Shown here: piece after piece, positions 23,821 through 35,532 of the stretch
Layout: each line of letters begins with the position of its first letter
Position numbering within the stretch: position 1 is the first letter of the stretch
NCBI GenBank assembly: GCA_036346255.1
Contig: CM070628.1
Location: 2,681,840-2,745,839 of the forward strand
Length of the DNA: 64,000 bases
Direction: 5' to 3'
DNA from: Ampelocalamus luodianensis
Taxonomy: Eukaryota > Streptophyta > Magnoliopsida > Poales > Poaceae
Position numbers and translations under genes: made by a program
Notes under the pieces: generated by a model
What the model saw: only the letters and a program-made list of their open reading frames with translations
Database searches by the model: none
What the model was told of the DNA's origin: nothing

Positions 23821-24594
23821 AACACATGTGAACGTGTCACGTGTGGTATATATAGGCGCGCATGGCACTTGCTAGGTGTACTATCTGGAGCCACAGCCAC
23901 GTTCATGTATTTAACGGGTTTATATAAGGTGTTGGACAGCTAGTGATGGGCGGTACCGCTGTCGTAGGAGAGGGTGGCGAGGAGCTGGAGAGCGTTTTGC
24001 ATGCCGAATTCGGGGGCATGGGTGGCGCTATCATTGGTAAGTAGCATGCCATGGATAGGGGGGGAAGGAGGGATGCGAAAGAACGACATGTTTTCTTTTC
24101 ACAGATTTTAGCAAAAGTGCAAAATAGTCTTCCCGCATGAGCAATCGCATATAAACATCGAGTTTCTTCCATAAAGATGTACGAAAAATAAAGGTGCAAA
24201 TCAAGTTAAAGTTAGATTTATTCGATTTCTTAAAGAATACAAGAAAGACGTACACCACACATGAACGAAGGCAAAACACACACGTCTGTTATACTCTGAT
24301 TAAACAGGGTTCGTCACGTCAATCATAAGGACTGAATCTAAGCGGAGCAGTAAACAACCTCGCTTCTACCACCAACCACCAGGCCACTGGTCTGTCATTG
24401 GATCACGGCATTATCTGATTTTGTCAACCAGTAACAGTTAGTGACTTGATTATTCTCGTGAGCTGTCCAATTAACTTGCAAGAAACATGGCTTTCTCAAA
24501 ATCTCACCTCCCACCATTAGTGCTGGCCGAACTGATTCGAGGATTTCGTGTGGAACCATCGGACAGAAGGAGAATTTTTTTTTTCTGTAAGGAA

Positions 24595-24860
24595 CCGAGG
24601 GTTTGTTTGGTTTGAGAATCAAAATTGTACACAAAAACCAAGCCAAAATTTAATGTTACCAGAATCTCGGGATGGCCGATTTGGCTGCCTGGATTTTGGC
24701 AAACTCTGGCATTAGAAATAAACTAGAGAACCAATATAAACAGAATTTTATCAAAAATTTAACATCAAATCAAATGAAGACCAAATCTTATCAACGTTAC
24801 CAAAATTTAGTTTGACATACTTTAATTCCTGTGGCCAACAAACCAAATGGCCCTAAGAGT
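24595..24860. mobile_element. Possible MITE
   Basis: Ends resemble inverted repeats: GAGGGTTTGTTTGGTTTG on the left and AACAAACCAAATGGCCCT on the right, around an AT-rich, non-coding middle. This is the GGG..TGTTTGGTT type of end common in grass MITEs. A target duplication is not clear. Confidence 0.4.
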
Positions 24861-25163
24861 ATTTTAGTGTATTGAACCGATGTTGATTCAAAGAGATACT
24901 AAGACCATACTCTCTCTCTTTCATAACTGTTGTTTAATGCTTTAGATTGATTTTTATGTAGGATCTGATTGCAGATTTTTTTTTGTTAGAATCAACCCCT
25001 TTAATATATTCTCTCTCTTTCTTTGAACGGGGTAAAACAACGCGTTGGAGATGGGTCCACCGGAACGCTGCGCTGGAGTACCGAGGGGCATTTACGTACT
25101 TTCACGTACCCTCTCTCGCTCCACCACCGCATACGAACCCTGCGAACCGTACGCGCGCGTGTG

Positions 25164-25170
25164 TATATAC
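25164..25170 (+). promoter_or_regulatory. FATB: Putative FATB TATA box
   Basis: TATATAC occurs in GTGTGTATATACACACG, about 235 bp upstream of the 5'-UTR donor site at 25401. It would place the start of transcription near 25195-25200. No other TATA-like word lies in a better position. This is inference without transcript data. Confidence 0.45.
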
Positions 25171-25400
25171 ACACGCCTGCGCCGGACACTAACGGCTCTT
25201 CGTGGCCGTCTCGCGAAAGGGAAAAAAAACTCGTCTTTCTCTCTGCCTCTCTGGCGTGAGGTGGCGAGCGCGAGAAGCGGAGGCCACAAGTCTAATCCGC
25301 CCGTATCCAATCCGCTCGAGCGGAGCGTGGCGGGGACGGGAGGGCGGGAGCGAGCGACAGGCGCGGGGGTTTGATTCGGGCTCGTCTCGTGGAGTCTACG

Positions 25401-26397
25401 GTGAGTTCTTGGCGATCTGGTGGCGAGTCGTTTTGCGTATTGTTGTTGGGGATTTTGATGTGAGTTTCTTTTGACCGCATTTTGGTTTCACGCGGGCTTG
25501 TTGGGCCTCGTTGGTAGATCTGGCGATTTCTCGGTGGATTTTGTATCGGTGCCCTGATGATGCTGGGGAATTTTTCGATGCGAGGACGGGTTTTAGCCTT
25601 TTCTTTTGGTGTAATTTTTGTTTTGGTATGGGGCTCGTGTGGAGAAGTTTGGATTTTGATGGCATTTTTACTTGGGCAATGTACGCTTTGGCTTTTTGCA
25701 TTTGTTCGTGAAATGGGCATGAATATGGCTCAAGGAATGGAGAAGTTCGGGCTTTGCGTGGATTGCGTTGGAATGTGCTCCTGTTCTTGTCAAAGAAACG
25801 GGGGCATTTTTACAAATATATTTAACTTCATTCGATTCGAAAAATGAGCCAAATAACAAGAATATTTGGGTCTCTTTTCGGATTCCTGTTTGCTGAACAT
25901 TTTTTTTCTTTTGCGTCTTTGAGCTGAACTAGAAAAATAGGCGTTTGATGATCGTCCCAAAATTCGGTATTATCAAACTTGAATTGTTTTGTATTGGCAC
26001 ATTGCCCCCTTTTGCCAATTTGATTCAAATGGACCTCAAATAGCTTCAGAATTTGGTTGACTCTTCTTTGATACTGGCCTTGTTTTGCCCCGAAGGAGAC
26101 AACTTTTAGCAGCTGGATCCGGTAGTTCATGTCTCTAGTTTCCAGCGAACTGTTTGTTAACTCGGATTCTCAAACTCAAACATGGAAATTTTGATTTGCT
26201 TCTTTCTATAGGCTCGATTCTGCATGTCAAATCTAGAAACCTTAAGCACATCATGTTCGTTTCCCTTTTGATCTCTTTCACGAGGCGGAAAAGTTCTACA
26301 TTTCGCGCTTTCTTGATTGATGCCATGGAAACTAGGAAAAAAAATGCTATTGCGAATATTCTTATAAAGCTCATCCTTCCGTCGATTCTTCCTTCAG
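25401..26397 (+). other. FATB: FATB 5'-UTR intron
   Basis: Donor GTCTACG|GTGAGTTCTT is at 25401. Acceptor TCTTCCTTCAG ends at 26397, 58 bp before the start codon. The 997-bp interval is T-rich, as plant introns are. A leader intron just upstream of the ATG is common in plant housekeeping genes and often boosts expression; that role is general knowledge, not shown here. Confidence 0.7.
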
Positions 26398-26455
26398 GTT
26401 GTCCCTTCTAGTTGTGTGATTTCGAGCAAATTTGGATTTTGAAGTGCGGTTAATC

Positions 26456-29400
26456 ATGGCTGGGTCCCTTGCCGCCTCGGCGTTCTTCCCTGGCCCAGGG
26501 TTTTCACCGGCCGGATCGGCCAAAAGCTCCAAGAACACGACTGGTGAATTACCGGATAATTTGAGTATCCGTGGCATTGTTGCGAAGCCTAACCCGTCTC
26601 CCGGGGCCATGCAAGTGAAGGCGCAGGCCCAAGCCCTTCCCAAGGTTAATGGCACCAGGACTACAAGCACGGACAAGGATGCGACAATGCCTTACAGTGC
26701 TCCGAAGACATTCTATAACCAACTGCCGGATTGGAGCATGCTTCTTGCAGCTGTCACGACCATCTTCCTGGCCGCAGAGAAGCAGTGGACACTGGTTGAC
26801 TGGAAGCCGAAGAAACCTGACATGCTTGCTGATACATTTGGCTTTGGTCGAATCATCCAGAACGGGCTGGTGTTTAGGCAGAACTTCTTGATTCGGTCCT
26901 ATGAGATTGGCGCTGATCGTACAGCTTCTATAGAGACATTAATGAATCATTTACAGGTGACACAATGACTCTATGCAGCTTTTGTTCTTCTTCCTTATTT
27001 TCTCTTTCCACTATCGATGCATATTGTTTCTGTCAGGCTTACAGTAATTTGAAGTTTTGCAGGAAACAGCTCTTAACCATGTGAAGACCGCTGGCATCCT
27101 TGGAGATGGTTTTGGTGCTACACCGGAGATGAGCAAGCGAAACTTGATCTGGGTTGTCAGCAAAATTCAGCTTCTTGTTGAGCGATACCCCTCTTGGTAC
27201 TTTTCTGCAAACCATAATTGTCCATGTCATTTTCTTGGCAAGCCACTCTTTTGCCTTCGCTTTCAATTCAATTCATAACCGTACCTTCTCTTGTGCATTA
27301 TTTATAGAGTCATATATTTTCTTCCATTGGCACATTTAGTTTCACAATTTGATGTTAGATGTTGCGAGAAGAATCTTATTTATGTTAGTTCCACAGTGTA
27401 ATGTTGTATTTATGTACTACACCATAATATTCTATGGATTGTAAACTATTTGAATTCATAGACGTCGATTCGGTGGCTGTTAGATCCATCACAAAATTCA
27501 TATCCAAATTGGCCTTATGTACTATGAAAAATTCCTAGTAGCTTTACCGAAGATCTAAGTAAGTGGTAAGCTCTCTAATAGCAAACAGAATGCACCACTA
27601 TAATAGTGCTCAGTGCTCACTGTCCACCTCTAGTACAAGCAACACAAAAGTTGAATTAAAAAAGAAATTTGACACTTCAGGGCCTATGTTTGCCAACTTT
27701 GTGATATCTTGCCTTTGTAGTCAGTAGTGATCAAAAGAACAAGGACTCAAAGATTGGTTTACCGACGATCTAAGTAAGTGGTAAGCTCTGTAATAGCAAA
27801 CAGAATGCACCACTATAATAGTGCTCAGTGCTCACTGTCCACCTCTAGTACAAGCAACACAAAAGTTGAATTAAAAAAGAAATTTGACACTTCAGGGCCT
27901 ATGTTTGCCAACTTTGTGATATCTTGCCTTTGTAGTCAGTAGTGATCAAAAGAACAAGGACTCAAAGATTGGTTCTGCAGTTTAAGGATTTGGTGTACTT
28001 AGTACACCGGAAGAAGATGAAAAAATATGTGAGCTGTGCAGACTTAGCTCTTACTAGAATTTAAAATGGTTCTCCTGCAATCAAAAGTACTTGCTTAGTG
28101 CTTATTGTGTTAATAGTGTATCATCCTACACTTAAGTGCTTATTGTGTTAATAGTGTATCATCCTACACTTAAGTGCTTATTGTGTTAATAGTGTATCAT
28201 CCTACATGAAAACAACTCTCCCTGCTAAGTTTTTGTATCTATTGGTTTACACAGATGAGCAAGCTTGTTACTTATTTTTCCTCTGCATGCAACTGCTCAT
28301 AGCATGGACACTTTCAGCTGTGCAACTCCTTAAAATGGAGCATTACACTCAAGCTTAACAACAATAGGTGTTTTTGTAGATGAATAGGAATAGGCGTTTT
28401 TGTCATAGTATAATATACAGTGAACAAGGTACAGGGAGTTCATTTGTTTGATAAGACAATATTAATGGACTAAAGCTGCTCAATTAAGCGGTGTCTTCTC
28501 CGCGCTTCATTTTATTATACATTAAAAGAGGTCGTACAGATGGTACACCTCAAGAGATCAGAAAGTTTCCTGTATTGGTGGAGTAAATGATTTCGTGGTA
28601 AGCAATTAATGCTGTGGGCTGCCAAAGGAAGAAGTCCCTGATCTAGATCGGTGGACTGGTCTTGATCTGATACTACAGTTGATCTTCCATTTCAACAACT
28701 GTCAGTTCAAAACCATAACTAGGTGTTATTAACTGTAGTTTGCTAAACTAACTAGAGGTCCAAGTCTAAGTTTGCCTAGTTGGAGAGAAGGAAAAAGCGA
28801 TTTCAATTGGCTTTTCTTGACGTATTGTAGTTCAGACTTCAGATATAGTTGCAGACAATTGTTTACAGGCTGAAAAATGATTAAATGTTGTCACTCTGCT
28901 ATGATTTTAGGGGAGATATGGTTCAAGTTGACACATGGGTAGCTGCTGCTGGCAAAAACGGCATGCGTCGAGATTGGCATGTTCGCGACTACAATTCTGG
29001 CCAAACAATCTTGAGAGCTACAAGGTTTGGCTTCCATCTGTTTGCATGCATTGCAGTTCTCTTTTTGATTCATGCTGTTTGGTAGTATCTTTTTCAGTCG
29101 TTCATTGTGCTTCCCTTTTGACACTTGTTTGCAGTGTTTGGGTGATGATGAATAAGCAGACTAGAAGACTTTCAAAAATGCCAAATGAAGTTAGAGCTGA
29201 AATAGGCCCATACTTCAATGACCGGTCTGCTATAACAGAGGAGCAAGGTGAAAAGTTGGCTAAGCCAGGGAACAAATTTGATGGCACTGCTACTAAACAG
29301 TTTGTAAGAAAGGGGCTTACTGTAAGTCAGTTAGATATTCATAGTTATCATAATTCATTTAGCTGGTTGTTCTCGTGTATAAGATTTCTCATGGAAACTC

Positions 29401-29972
29401 CTTTGTTTTCAACAGCCTAAGTGGGGTGACCTTGATGTCAACCAGCATGTGAACAATGTGAAGTATATTGGGTGGATTCTTGAGGTAACCCCCCCACTGT
29501 TTAGACAAAAGTCATGGCTTCTATCCTACCTGATACATGAGCTCTGAATCACAATTTCATGTATCTATATTATACTAGAGCATCATGTATGGTGGTTTGT
29601 ATTGTAGACATTATTAGTCTCATTCCTAGCTATCTGCCGAGCTGCTTAACTCTTTTATACTGATAAGTTGTTTAAGATTCCTGAGTTCTTTATTCTTTTT
29701 TTCAGAGTGCTCCAATTTCTATACTGGAAAAGCATGAGCTTGCAAGCATGACACTGGATTACAGGAAGGAGTGTGGGCGTGACAGCGTGCTGCAGTCACT
29801 TACAACCGTCTCAGGTGAATGCATTGATGGTAACCCAGAGACTGCCATCCAGTGCGGCCATCTGCTTCAGCTGGAGTCTGGAGCTGATATCGTGAAGGCT
29901 CACACAGAGTGGCGACCGAAGCGTGCACAAGGCGAGGGAAACACGGGGTTGTTCCCAGCTGAGATTGCATGA
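26456..29972 (+). CDS. FATB: Palmitoyl-type acyl-ACP thioesterase FatB, plastid
   Basis: Releases free fatty acids (mainly 16:0) from acyl-ACP in the plastid stroma, ending de novo synthesis. Coding exons are 26456-26956, 27063-27196, 28911-29024, 29135-29321, 29416-29484 and 29706-29972. All have GT-AG borders and the frame is kept throughout, giving 423 aa, normal for the family. Residues 1-60 are a Ser/Ala-rich transit peptide. A hydrophobic stretch (residues 94-106, SMLLAAVTTIFLA) follows, as in other FatB proteins. The two hot-dog halves follow it. The catalytic motif DVNQHVNN gives Asn321 and His323, and RKECGRDS gives Cys358. The ATG is the first in frame after the leader intron; upstream frame extension would use a non-ATG codon. 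FatA is excluded by the N-terminal WSMLLAA segment and motif details. The gene appears intact. Confidence 0.97.
27545..27974 (+). repeat. 215-bp tandem duplication in FATB intron 2
   Basis: Copies 27545-27759 and 27760-27974 are almost identical and abut with no spacer. I see differences only at a few bases, for example GAAGATCT against GACGATCT and CTCTCTAAT against CTCTGTAAT. It lies inside the 1.7-kb intron between coding exons 2 and 3 and should not affect the protein. Confidence 0.93.
28095..28208 (+). repeat. 38-bp unit repeated three times in FATB intron
   Basis: Three consecutive copies start at 28095, 28133 and 28171. Each reads T(T/A)AGTGCTTATTGTGTTAAT and onwards to CATCCTACA. They are nearly perfect, so recent. 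The array is in the same intron as the 215-bp duplication. Confidence 0.92.
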
Positions 29973-30430
29973 ATTCTTCTGAAGTTAATCTGGCAAGCAT
30001 GGGTTCCTATGAAATGCAAATTCTAAGCTTGGTTAGTAACACAGGACAAACGCTTGATGGCAGGAAATTTGGCGCGCCAGGGATAAGCCACATATTCAGA
30101 TTTCAGTGACTGCAATGTGCATAGTGGCATCTTGTTCATACGCCCAAGCGGATTGGGAGAAAATGCTCCAATTGGAAAGCCTTGGCAGGATGAGGAACTT
30201 CACTGTTGGTACTGAAGTCATTTGAAGCTTTGGTTAGGACAGAGAAAAGGGTGGAGTGGCGATTATGGAACAAGAGAGAGGCCAGGGTTTTTAGACAGAT
30301 GACGGAGCTGTGTATGTGATGCCGATTGCTGAACAAGAATGCAGAGGCTGGATTGATTTTGACCTGTGTTTGGATTTGAGGCCGGAGGAAATATTTACAA
30401 TCGATATAGATAAATAAATGCACTAATTTA
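29973..30430 (+). other. FATB: FATB 3'-UTR, probable extent
   Basis: No other gene signal follows the stop codon. The first strong poly(A)-like word cluster is AGATAAATAAATGC at about 30408-30422. The end is therefore placed near 30430, without transcript support. Confidence 0.4.
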
Positions 30431-30475
30431 GCCCATATGGGTGTGTGGAGGCGATCCCTTGTAACATCCAAATTT

Positions 30476-33100
30476 GCACATTCTTATCATATTATTAATT
30501 GAACCGCCGTCCTACGTTTTCATAAAAATAAAATACTGTCTTGCTGTGCTAACCCAACCTTCAAAATTATGTGTGAAATGATTCATTATTGTTTATCTGT
30601 CGAATGATTCAAATGAACCCAAGCTTCTTCATTTTTGTCTTCTTTGCCAATTTTTTATTTATTTATGCTCAATTGTTCTGGAGACAGGCTGTGGGTATGG
30701 GAAGTTGTCTGAAGCATGTAATTGGCTCTTAACAAACTGCTCGAAGTTTCTCTGGTTGCAGCCTTAGCACGACAGCTTTTCTTGACCTTTCATTAGCACG
30801 ACAGCTTCGAGCTTTGCTCCTCCCCTTTTTTGGCAAGGAAGGTCGACCTGTAAAGTGGCTCCCAAAACGCTAGGGCTGGAGTAAGGTACAGCGACGCGCA
30901 AACTACGACGCCTTTTTATTTACCTGCAAACGTAGAACACTGTGGCCCGTCTGGGATGCATGAAAGTTTCCGAATTTCTACGAAAATCAAACTGTCTCAC
31001 ACGGGGCAATGGTTAAGAGACGTAACGTCTGACAACTAGTTAAACACCTCGAACGGATAAAGTGACAGTACGTTCCAATTAATCATGGAAAGATTTCCAG
31101 GCTCTGGCAGGCGGCAGCTTAAGTTATAAAGACAGGATAAGAGACAGAGAGAGAGAAAAGGAAAAACACAGTTAATCTTTGGTAACAATCACATGCAGCA
31201 TCACACATTCGGTAAGACAGGTTCATGGGAAACACAACAAGCAAAGCTAAAGGAAACAAAACATGCGTGCATACAGAGGTAGGGTAAGTTGAGAGCACGA
31301 CGCAAAGCAAAGCAGCGGCCGGGGAGCTGGCGCGGCGTTAGGTGTCATGACAGTCAGCAAACCATCCGTCTGCATTGGCCGCGTTTGGCGTGATTCGTCC
31401 GTTGGGGCTGGGCCAACCCAACCATGTGTTCAGCGGCAACAAAAATCAAGAGAGGGCTGTTTACAGGGTGTGTTTGGTACGGTGCATAAGCTTAGGCCAG
31501 CCTCTTCAGGTGCATAATTTTTTTAGTTTTGTTTGTTTAGATGGCTGCCCATGTAAAACATCTTGGTTGAGAAGATGCAAAAGGTGCCTTCGGGTCCGGC
31601 TAGGCAGAAATGTTCAATTTCTCCATATGCAGACTCTGCTAATGACGTTATTAAGATGTGATCAATGCATATTAGGTAGTATTAGAGTGGATTAAAGTGC
31701 GTTAAGGTAAATGGGGGCTATTAGAATATATTAAGATAAAATTAAAGCCATGTTAATATTTTCTTTCCACCATCTCCTGCATCTACGCTTATGGTCAATG
31801 TCCTTATACATCCAACCAAGCAATATCTCAACACAACTTGGTCTAACAGAAACAACCAACCAAACAACTCATATTGCATTCACACAGCCTAGCTCGCTTC
31901 AGCCTAGATGACCCATACGGGTCTGGCGAGAGTATACAGGGAGCAAAACACATAGGGAACAAAACACATGTAGTATCAACATAGAAAAATTAAACTTAAA
32001 ACTTAAAAATGGACTAGAAAGGACAAAACTACTGATTTTTAGTTTAATATATAGTACAAGCTACTGGCTTCTTAACTATGCATATAGATATGTCAAAATA
32101 TACATACATATGTCAAAACGAAGGGGGGAGAGGCACGCGCATATTGGCTTACACGAAGCTCCGCACCTGCATGTGTTGCAACCGCGCGCCGTTGCCTCCG
32201 AGGCCTGATTGACTTATTTCGCGTCATCCAGCGAAGAAGAACGCGGCACTGCAACTGCAACTGCACTGCACGGCGCAATGCCGGCCGGTCTCGCACCTAT
32301 CCGACGGACGGCGCGCCGCCGCCGCGGGCGCGGGAGCCTTGCTAGCTTGATGGGGACCTGGGTTCGTTAATTCCTCGTGCGCTTTGATGGCCGGCCTGCC
32401 CCGTCCCTTCTCGGTGGATCGAGACGGGGACAGGGTATTAAGTTCGGGCATGCATTCAGTCATCCGTCGTGCGGTCGGATCGGGCCCTGTTGGGCTGCTG
32501 CTCAAGTGGTAGATAGCATAGCAGATAGCACTGCTCAGTTGGCTTTGGTGGATGGATCTGTACTGTGCAGGAATGCTTGGTTGGTTTGCGCATTCCTGCC
32601 TGCTGCTTGCAGGCAGTGGTATTGGCAGTTTTTGTGTTCATGGCGGTGGAGACACACCGTACTTTGTTATAAAAAGATTCTTTACATACGCACATAAATA
32701 CACCACTTCTGCCATGTACAGTACTCGCCAAAAGAAGAACTTATGTGTGCAATGTGTGTATGTACAACGCGGTGCGAAACAGCCACCTCTTTCAGAGGAA
32801 AGAAAAGAAAAAAATGGCTAAAATGACAATGTTTTGAAGTAAAATAGTAAAAAATAGCCGCTTTTGTGCGAACAAATTTGTAAAAATATCACCGATGCTG
32901 CTCTCAAAATGCACCGGAGGTGACATACCGTGCCCTCGGAGAGGCGTGGTACATGTGCATTTGAGCTGGCGCTGACAACGGATTCATTAGGTGACTATGC
33001 CACGTTTCCCTAGTTAGTGGCAGGGCACCGGGCGTAACGCGAACCAGGCCGCGGCCACGCTATCTCGACCTGGTCCGTGTCCCGGCACGCCCCATGAGCG
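30476..33100. other. Intergenic between FATB and PPR gene
   Basis: No supported gene. Around 31465-31930 the ends GGTGTGTTTGGTACGG and AACCAACCAAACAACTC are weakly inverted, suggesting an old MITE. At 32100-32500 GC-rich stretches open several overlapping frames without domains. At 32810-33000 a segment with AAAAATAGCCGC and GTGCCCTCGGAGAGG recalls the dispersed modules further left. Confidence 0.45.
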
Positions 33101-33234
33101 CTCTGTGCAGTTTACACCGATAATTTTGCAAATTCGCGGTAGCCGAAGCCCACGTCGTTCTTTCTCCCGCTTCCTTGCTCCACCCATGCTGCTGTTCGCC
33201 TCAAGTACGAAAGCCACAGCAGCAGCGGCTTGCC

Positions 33235-35532
33235 ATGCGCAGCGCGCGGCGCGCCAGTGCCCTGAGGATGGCAGCGTCGTGCTGCGGCCAACCTCCCCCG
33301 CCCCTGACGGCCGCGGCGCGCGCGTGTTGTTCCTGCGACGTCATCACCTCCGGGAACAGGCTGATCGGGGAGCACCTGAGAGCCGGCAGGTTCGACGCCG
33401 CGCGGGAGGTGTTCGACGGAATGCCGCGGAGGGACGTCGTGTCCTGGAACTCCGTCATGGCCGTGCACGCCCGGTCGGGCGCGCACGGCAGGGTGGCGAG
33501 CGCGTTCCTGGAGCTGAGGCGGTGCGGGGTACGGCCGGATCATACCTCGTTTTCGACCGTGCTGTCGGCCTGCGCACGGCTGGAAGCTCTGGAGCTGGGG
33601 AGGTGTGTTCATGGGCTCGCGTTCAAGACCCGCTCCTCGGGCAATGTGTTTGTGGGTGCCTCTCTGATCACGATGTACGCCAACTGTGGGGTCGTTAGCT
33701 GCTTGGAGCAGGTTCTTGATGGTGTCGGCAGTCCAAACGTGGCGTTGTGGAATGCTCTTATATCAGGCCTCGTGATGAACTATCGGGTAGACGATGCTTG
33801 GAGGATTTTTCACCAAATGCCTGTACGCAATGTCGTGTCCTGGACAGCCATGATAAAAGGGTATGTTATGGTGCACGAGGTGGGGATGGCATTTGAGCTG
33901 TTTAACTTGATGCCTGTAAAGAACTCCGTGTCGTGGTGCGTCATGATCGGAGGACTTGTCCACCATGAGCAATTCAGAGATGCAGTTGAGTTGTTCAACA
34001 GTTTGATGAGGTATGGGGAGGAAGTGACAAGTGCAGTTCTTGTTAAGGTTGTGAATGCTTATGCTGGCCTGAAAAGTATTAGTGGAGGCAGATGCATTCA
34101 TGGATTTGCTGTGAAGTCCGGACTTGTTCTTGACCTGATAACCGAGGCTTCATTGGTTGTGATGTACTGTAATTCCCTAGATATTGACGAAGCATGGTTG
34201 GAATTTGATAACATGGACAGAAAGTATGTTGGTTCATGGAATGCCATCATATGTGGCTATATTTATGCGGACAAGATCGATGAGGCTAGAAAACTTTTTG
34301 ATTCCATGATTGACAGAGATAAGATCTCATGGAACTCGATGATTAATGGCTATATAAGAGATGGAAGAATTACTGATGCTACTGAGCTATACTCAAAGAT
34401 GCCTGAAAAGAACGTGGAAGCAGCTACTGCTTTGATGTCATGGTTTATAGATGATGGAATGCTTGATAAAGCACGGGATATGTTTTATAATATGCCCCAA
34501 GTAGATGTAATGTCTTGCACAACTTTGCTCTTTGGATATGTGAAAGAAGGATATCTGGATGATGCACTGGACCTTTTCCATAGGATGCACAAAAGGACTG
34601 TTGTCACGTATAATGTGTTGATAGCTGGTTTGCTTCAGCAAGGTAAAGTTACTGAAGCTTACAAGCTCTTCAATGAATCTCCAGCTCATGATTCAATGAC
34701 TTGGAGCTGTTTAATTACTGGGCTCACTCAAAATGGTTTAATCAATGATGCACTTAAGCTATACAAGAAGATGCTATTGTCAAATATACGCCCAAGTGAG
34801 TCAGTTGTTTCTAGCCTCATGAGCTGTTTTTCACATCATTCTATGATGGTTCATGGTCAGCAGTTTCACGCCACAACTATCAAGCTTGGACTCGAGTTAT
34901 GTTTGCTAATTCAAAATTCACTTATTAGCCTATATTGCAAATGTGGCGAAATGATTACAGCCCAAAGTATTTTTGATCGGATGGCGAAGAGAGATGTGGT
35001 GACATGGAATACAATCATTCATGGATATGCATTCAGTAGTCTTGGTCAAAATGCTGTTGAAATGTTTGAGAATATGAAAGAGGCACAAGTTGATCCTGAT
35101 GACATCACATTTCTTGGTGTACTGTCTGCATGTAATCACATGAACCTTTTGGAGGAAGCAAAACATTTCTTCCATGTGATGACATTTGATCATGGAATTG
35201 TACCTAATATAATGCACTATGCTTGCATGGTTGATCTATTTTGTAGGAGGGGCATGTTTGAGGAGGCTGAAGGATTAGTCAAGTCAATGCCATTTGAACC
35301 TGATTCAGCAATATGGACTTCTCTCTTAAGCAGTTGCAGATTGAGTGGCAATGATAAGTTAGCAGAGCATGCGGCAAGTCAACTAATTGCCACCAATCCT
35401 TCTAGTAAAATGCCTTATCTGCACCTCATCAGTGTGCATGGATCAACCAATAGATGGGGTGTGATCGATAGTTTGAGAAGTCAAATTAGAAGCATTGCCA
35501 CTGAGAAAGAAGTTGGTTATAGCTGGATTTAG
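33235..35532 (+). CDS. PLS-class pentatricopeptide repeat protein, E-type
   Basis: An intronless 765-aa protein. PPR proteins bind organellar RNA base by base and act in editing, splicing or stabilisation in mitochondria or plastids. Repeats run from about residue 35 to 690. Typical motifs are FDGMPRRDVVSWNSVMAVHA, FDRMAKRDVVTWNTIIHGYA, PDHTSFSTVLSACA and PDDITFLGVLSACN. The C-terminus carries an E-motif-like segment ending EKEVGYSWI, with no E+ or DYW domain, so any editing role would need a DYW partner. The N-terminus (MRSARRASALRMAA) is Arg/Ala-rich and suits an organellar presequence. The frame is open 20 codons further upstream but without an ATG. An out-of-frame ATG at 33186 precedes the chosen start. 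The target RNA cannot be told from this sequence by eye. Confidence 0.93.
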   Translation: MRSARRASALRMAASCCGQPPPPLTAAARACCSCDVITSGNRLIGEHLRAGRFDAAREVFDGMPRRDVVSWNSVMAVHARSGAHGRVASAFLELRRCGVRPDHTSFSTVLSACARLEALELGRCVHGLAFKTRSSGNVFVGASLITMYANCGVVSCLEQVLDGVGSPNVALWNALISGLVMNYRVDDAWRIFHQMPVRNVVSWTAMIKGYVMVHEVGMAFELFNLMPVKNSVSWCVMIGGLVHHEQFRDAVELFNSLMRYGEEVTSAVLVKVVNAYAGLKSISGGRCIHGFAVKSGLVLDLITEASLVVMYCNSLDIDEAWLEFDNMDRKYVGSWNAIICGYIYADKIDEARKLFDSMIDRDKISWNSMINGYIRDGRITDATELYSKMPEKNVEAATALMSWFIDDGMLDKARDMFYNMPQVDVMSCTTLLFGYVKEGYLDDALDLFHRMHKRTVVTYNVLIAGLLQQGKVTEAYKLFNESPAHDSMTWSCLITGLTQNGLINDALKLYKKMLLSNIRPSESVVSSLMSCFSHHSMMVHGQQFHATTIKLGLELCLLIQNSLISLYCKCGEMITAQSIFDRMAKRDVVTWNTIIHGYAFSSLGQNAVEMFENMKEAQVDPDDITFLGVLSACNHMNLLEEAKHFFHVMTFDHGIVPNIMHYACMVDLFCRRGMFEEAEGLVKSMPFEPDSAIWTSLLSSCRLSGNDKLAEHAASQLIATNPSSKMPYLHLISVHGSTNRWGVIDSLRSQIRSIATEKEVGYSWI

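Noticed and set aside
23903..24199. 98-codon minus-strand ORF with a Pro/Ser-rich end
   Set aside because: No domain, and the plus strand of the same stretch is also open with a donor-like GGTAAGTAG at 24035. The evidence does not favour either strand as a gene.
33105..33698. 197-codon plus-strand ORF overlapping the PPR start
   Set aside because: It is a second frame in the GC-rich 5' part of the PPR gene and lacks PPR or other motifs; the true frame carries all repeats.
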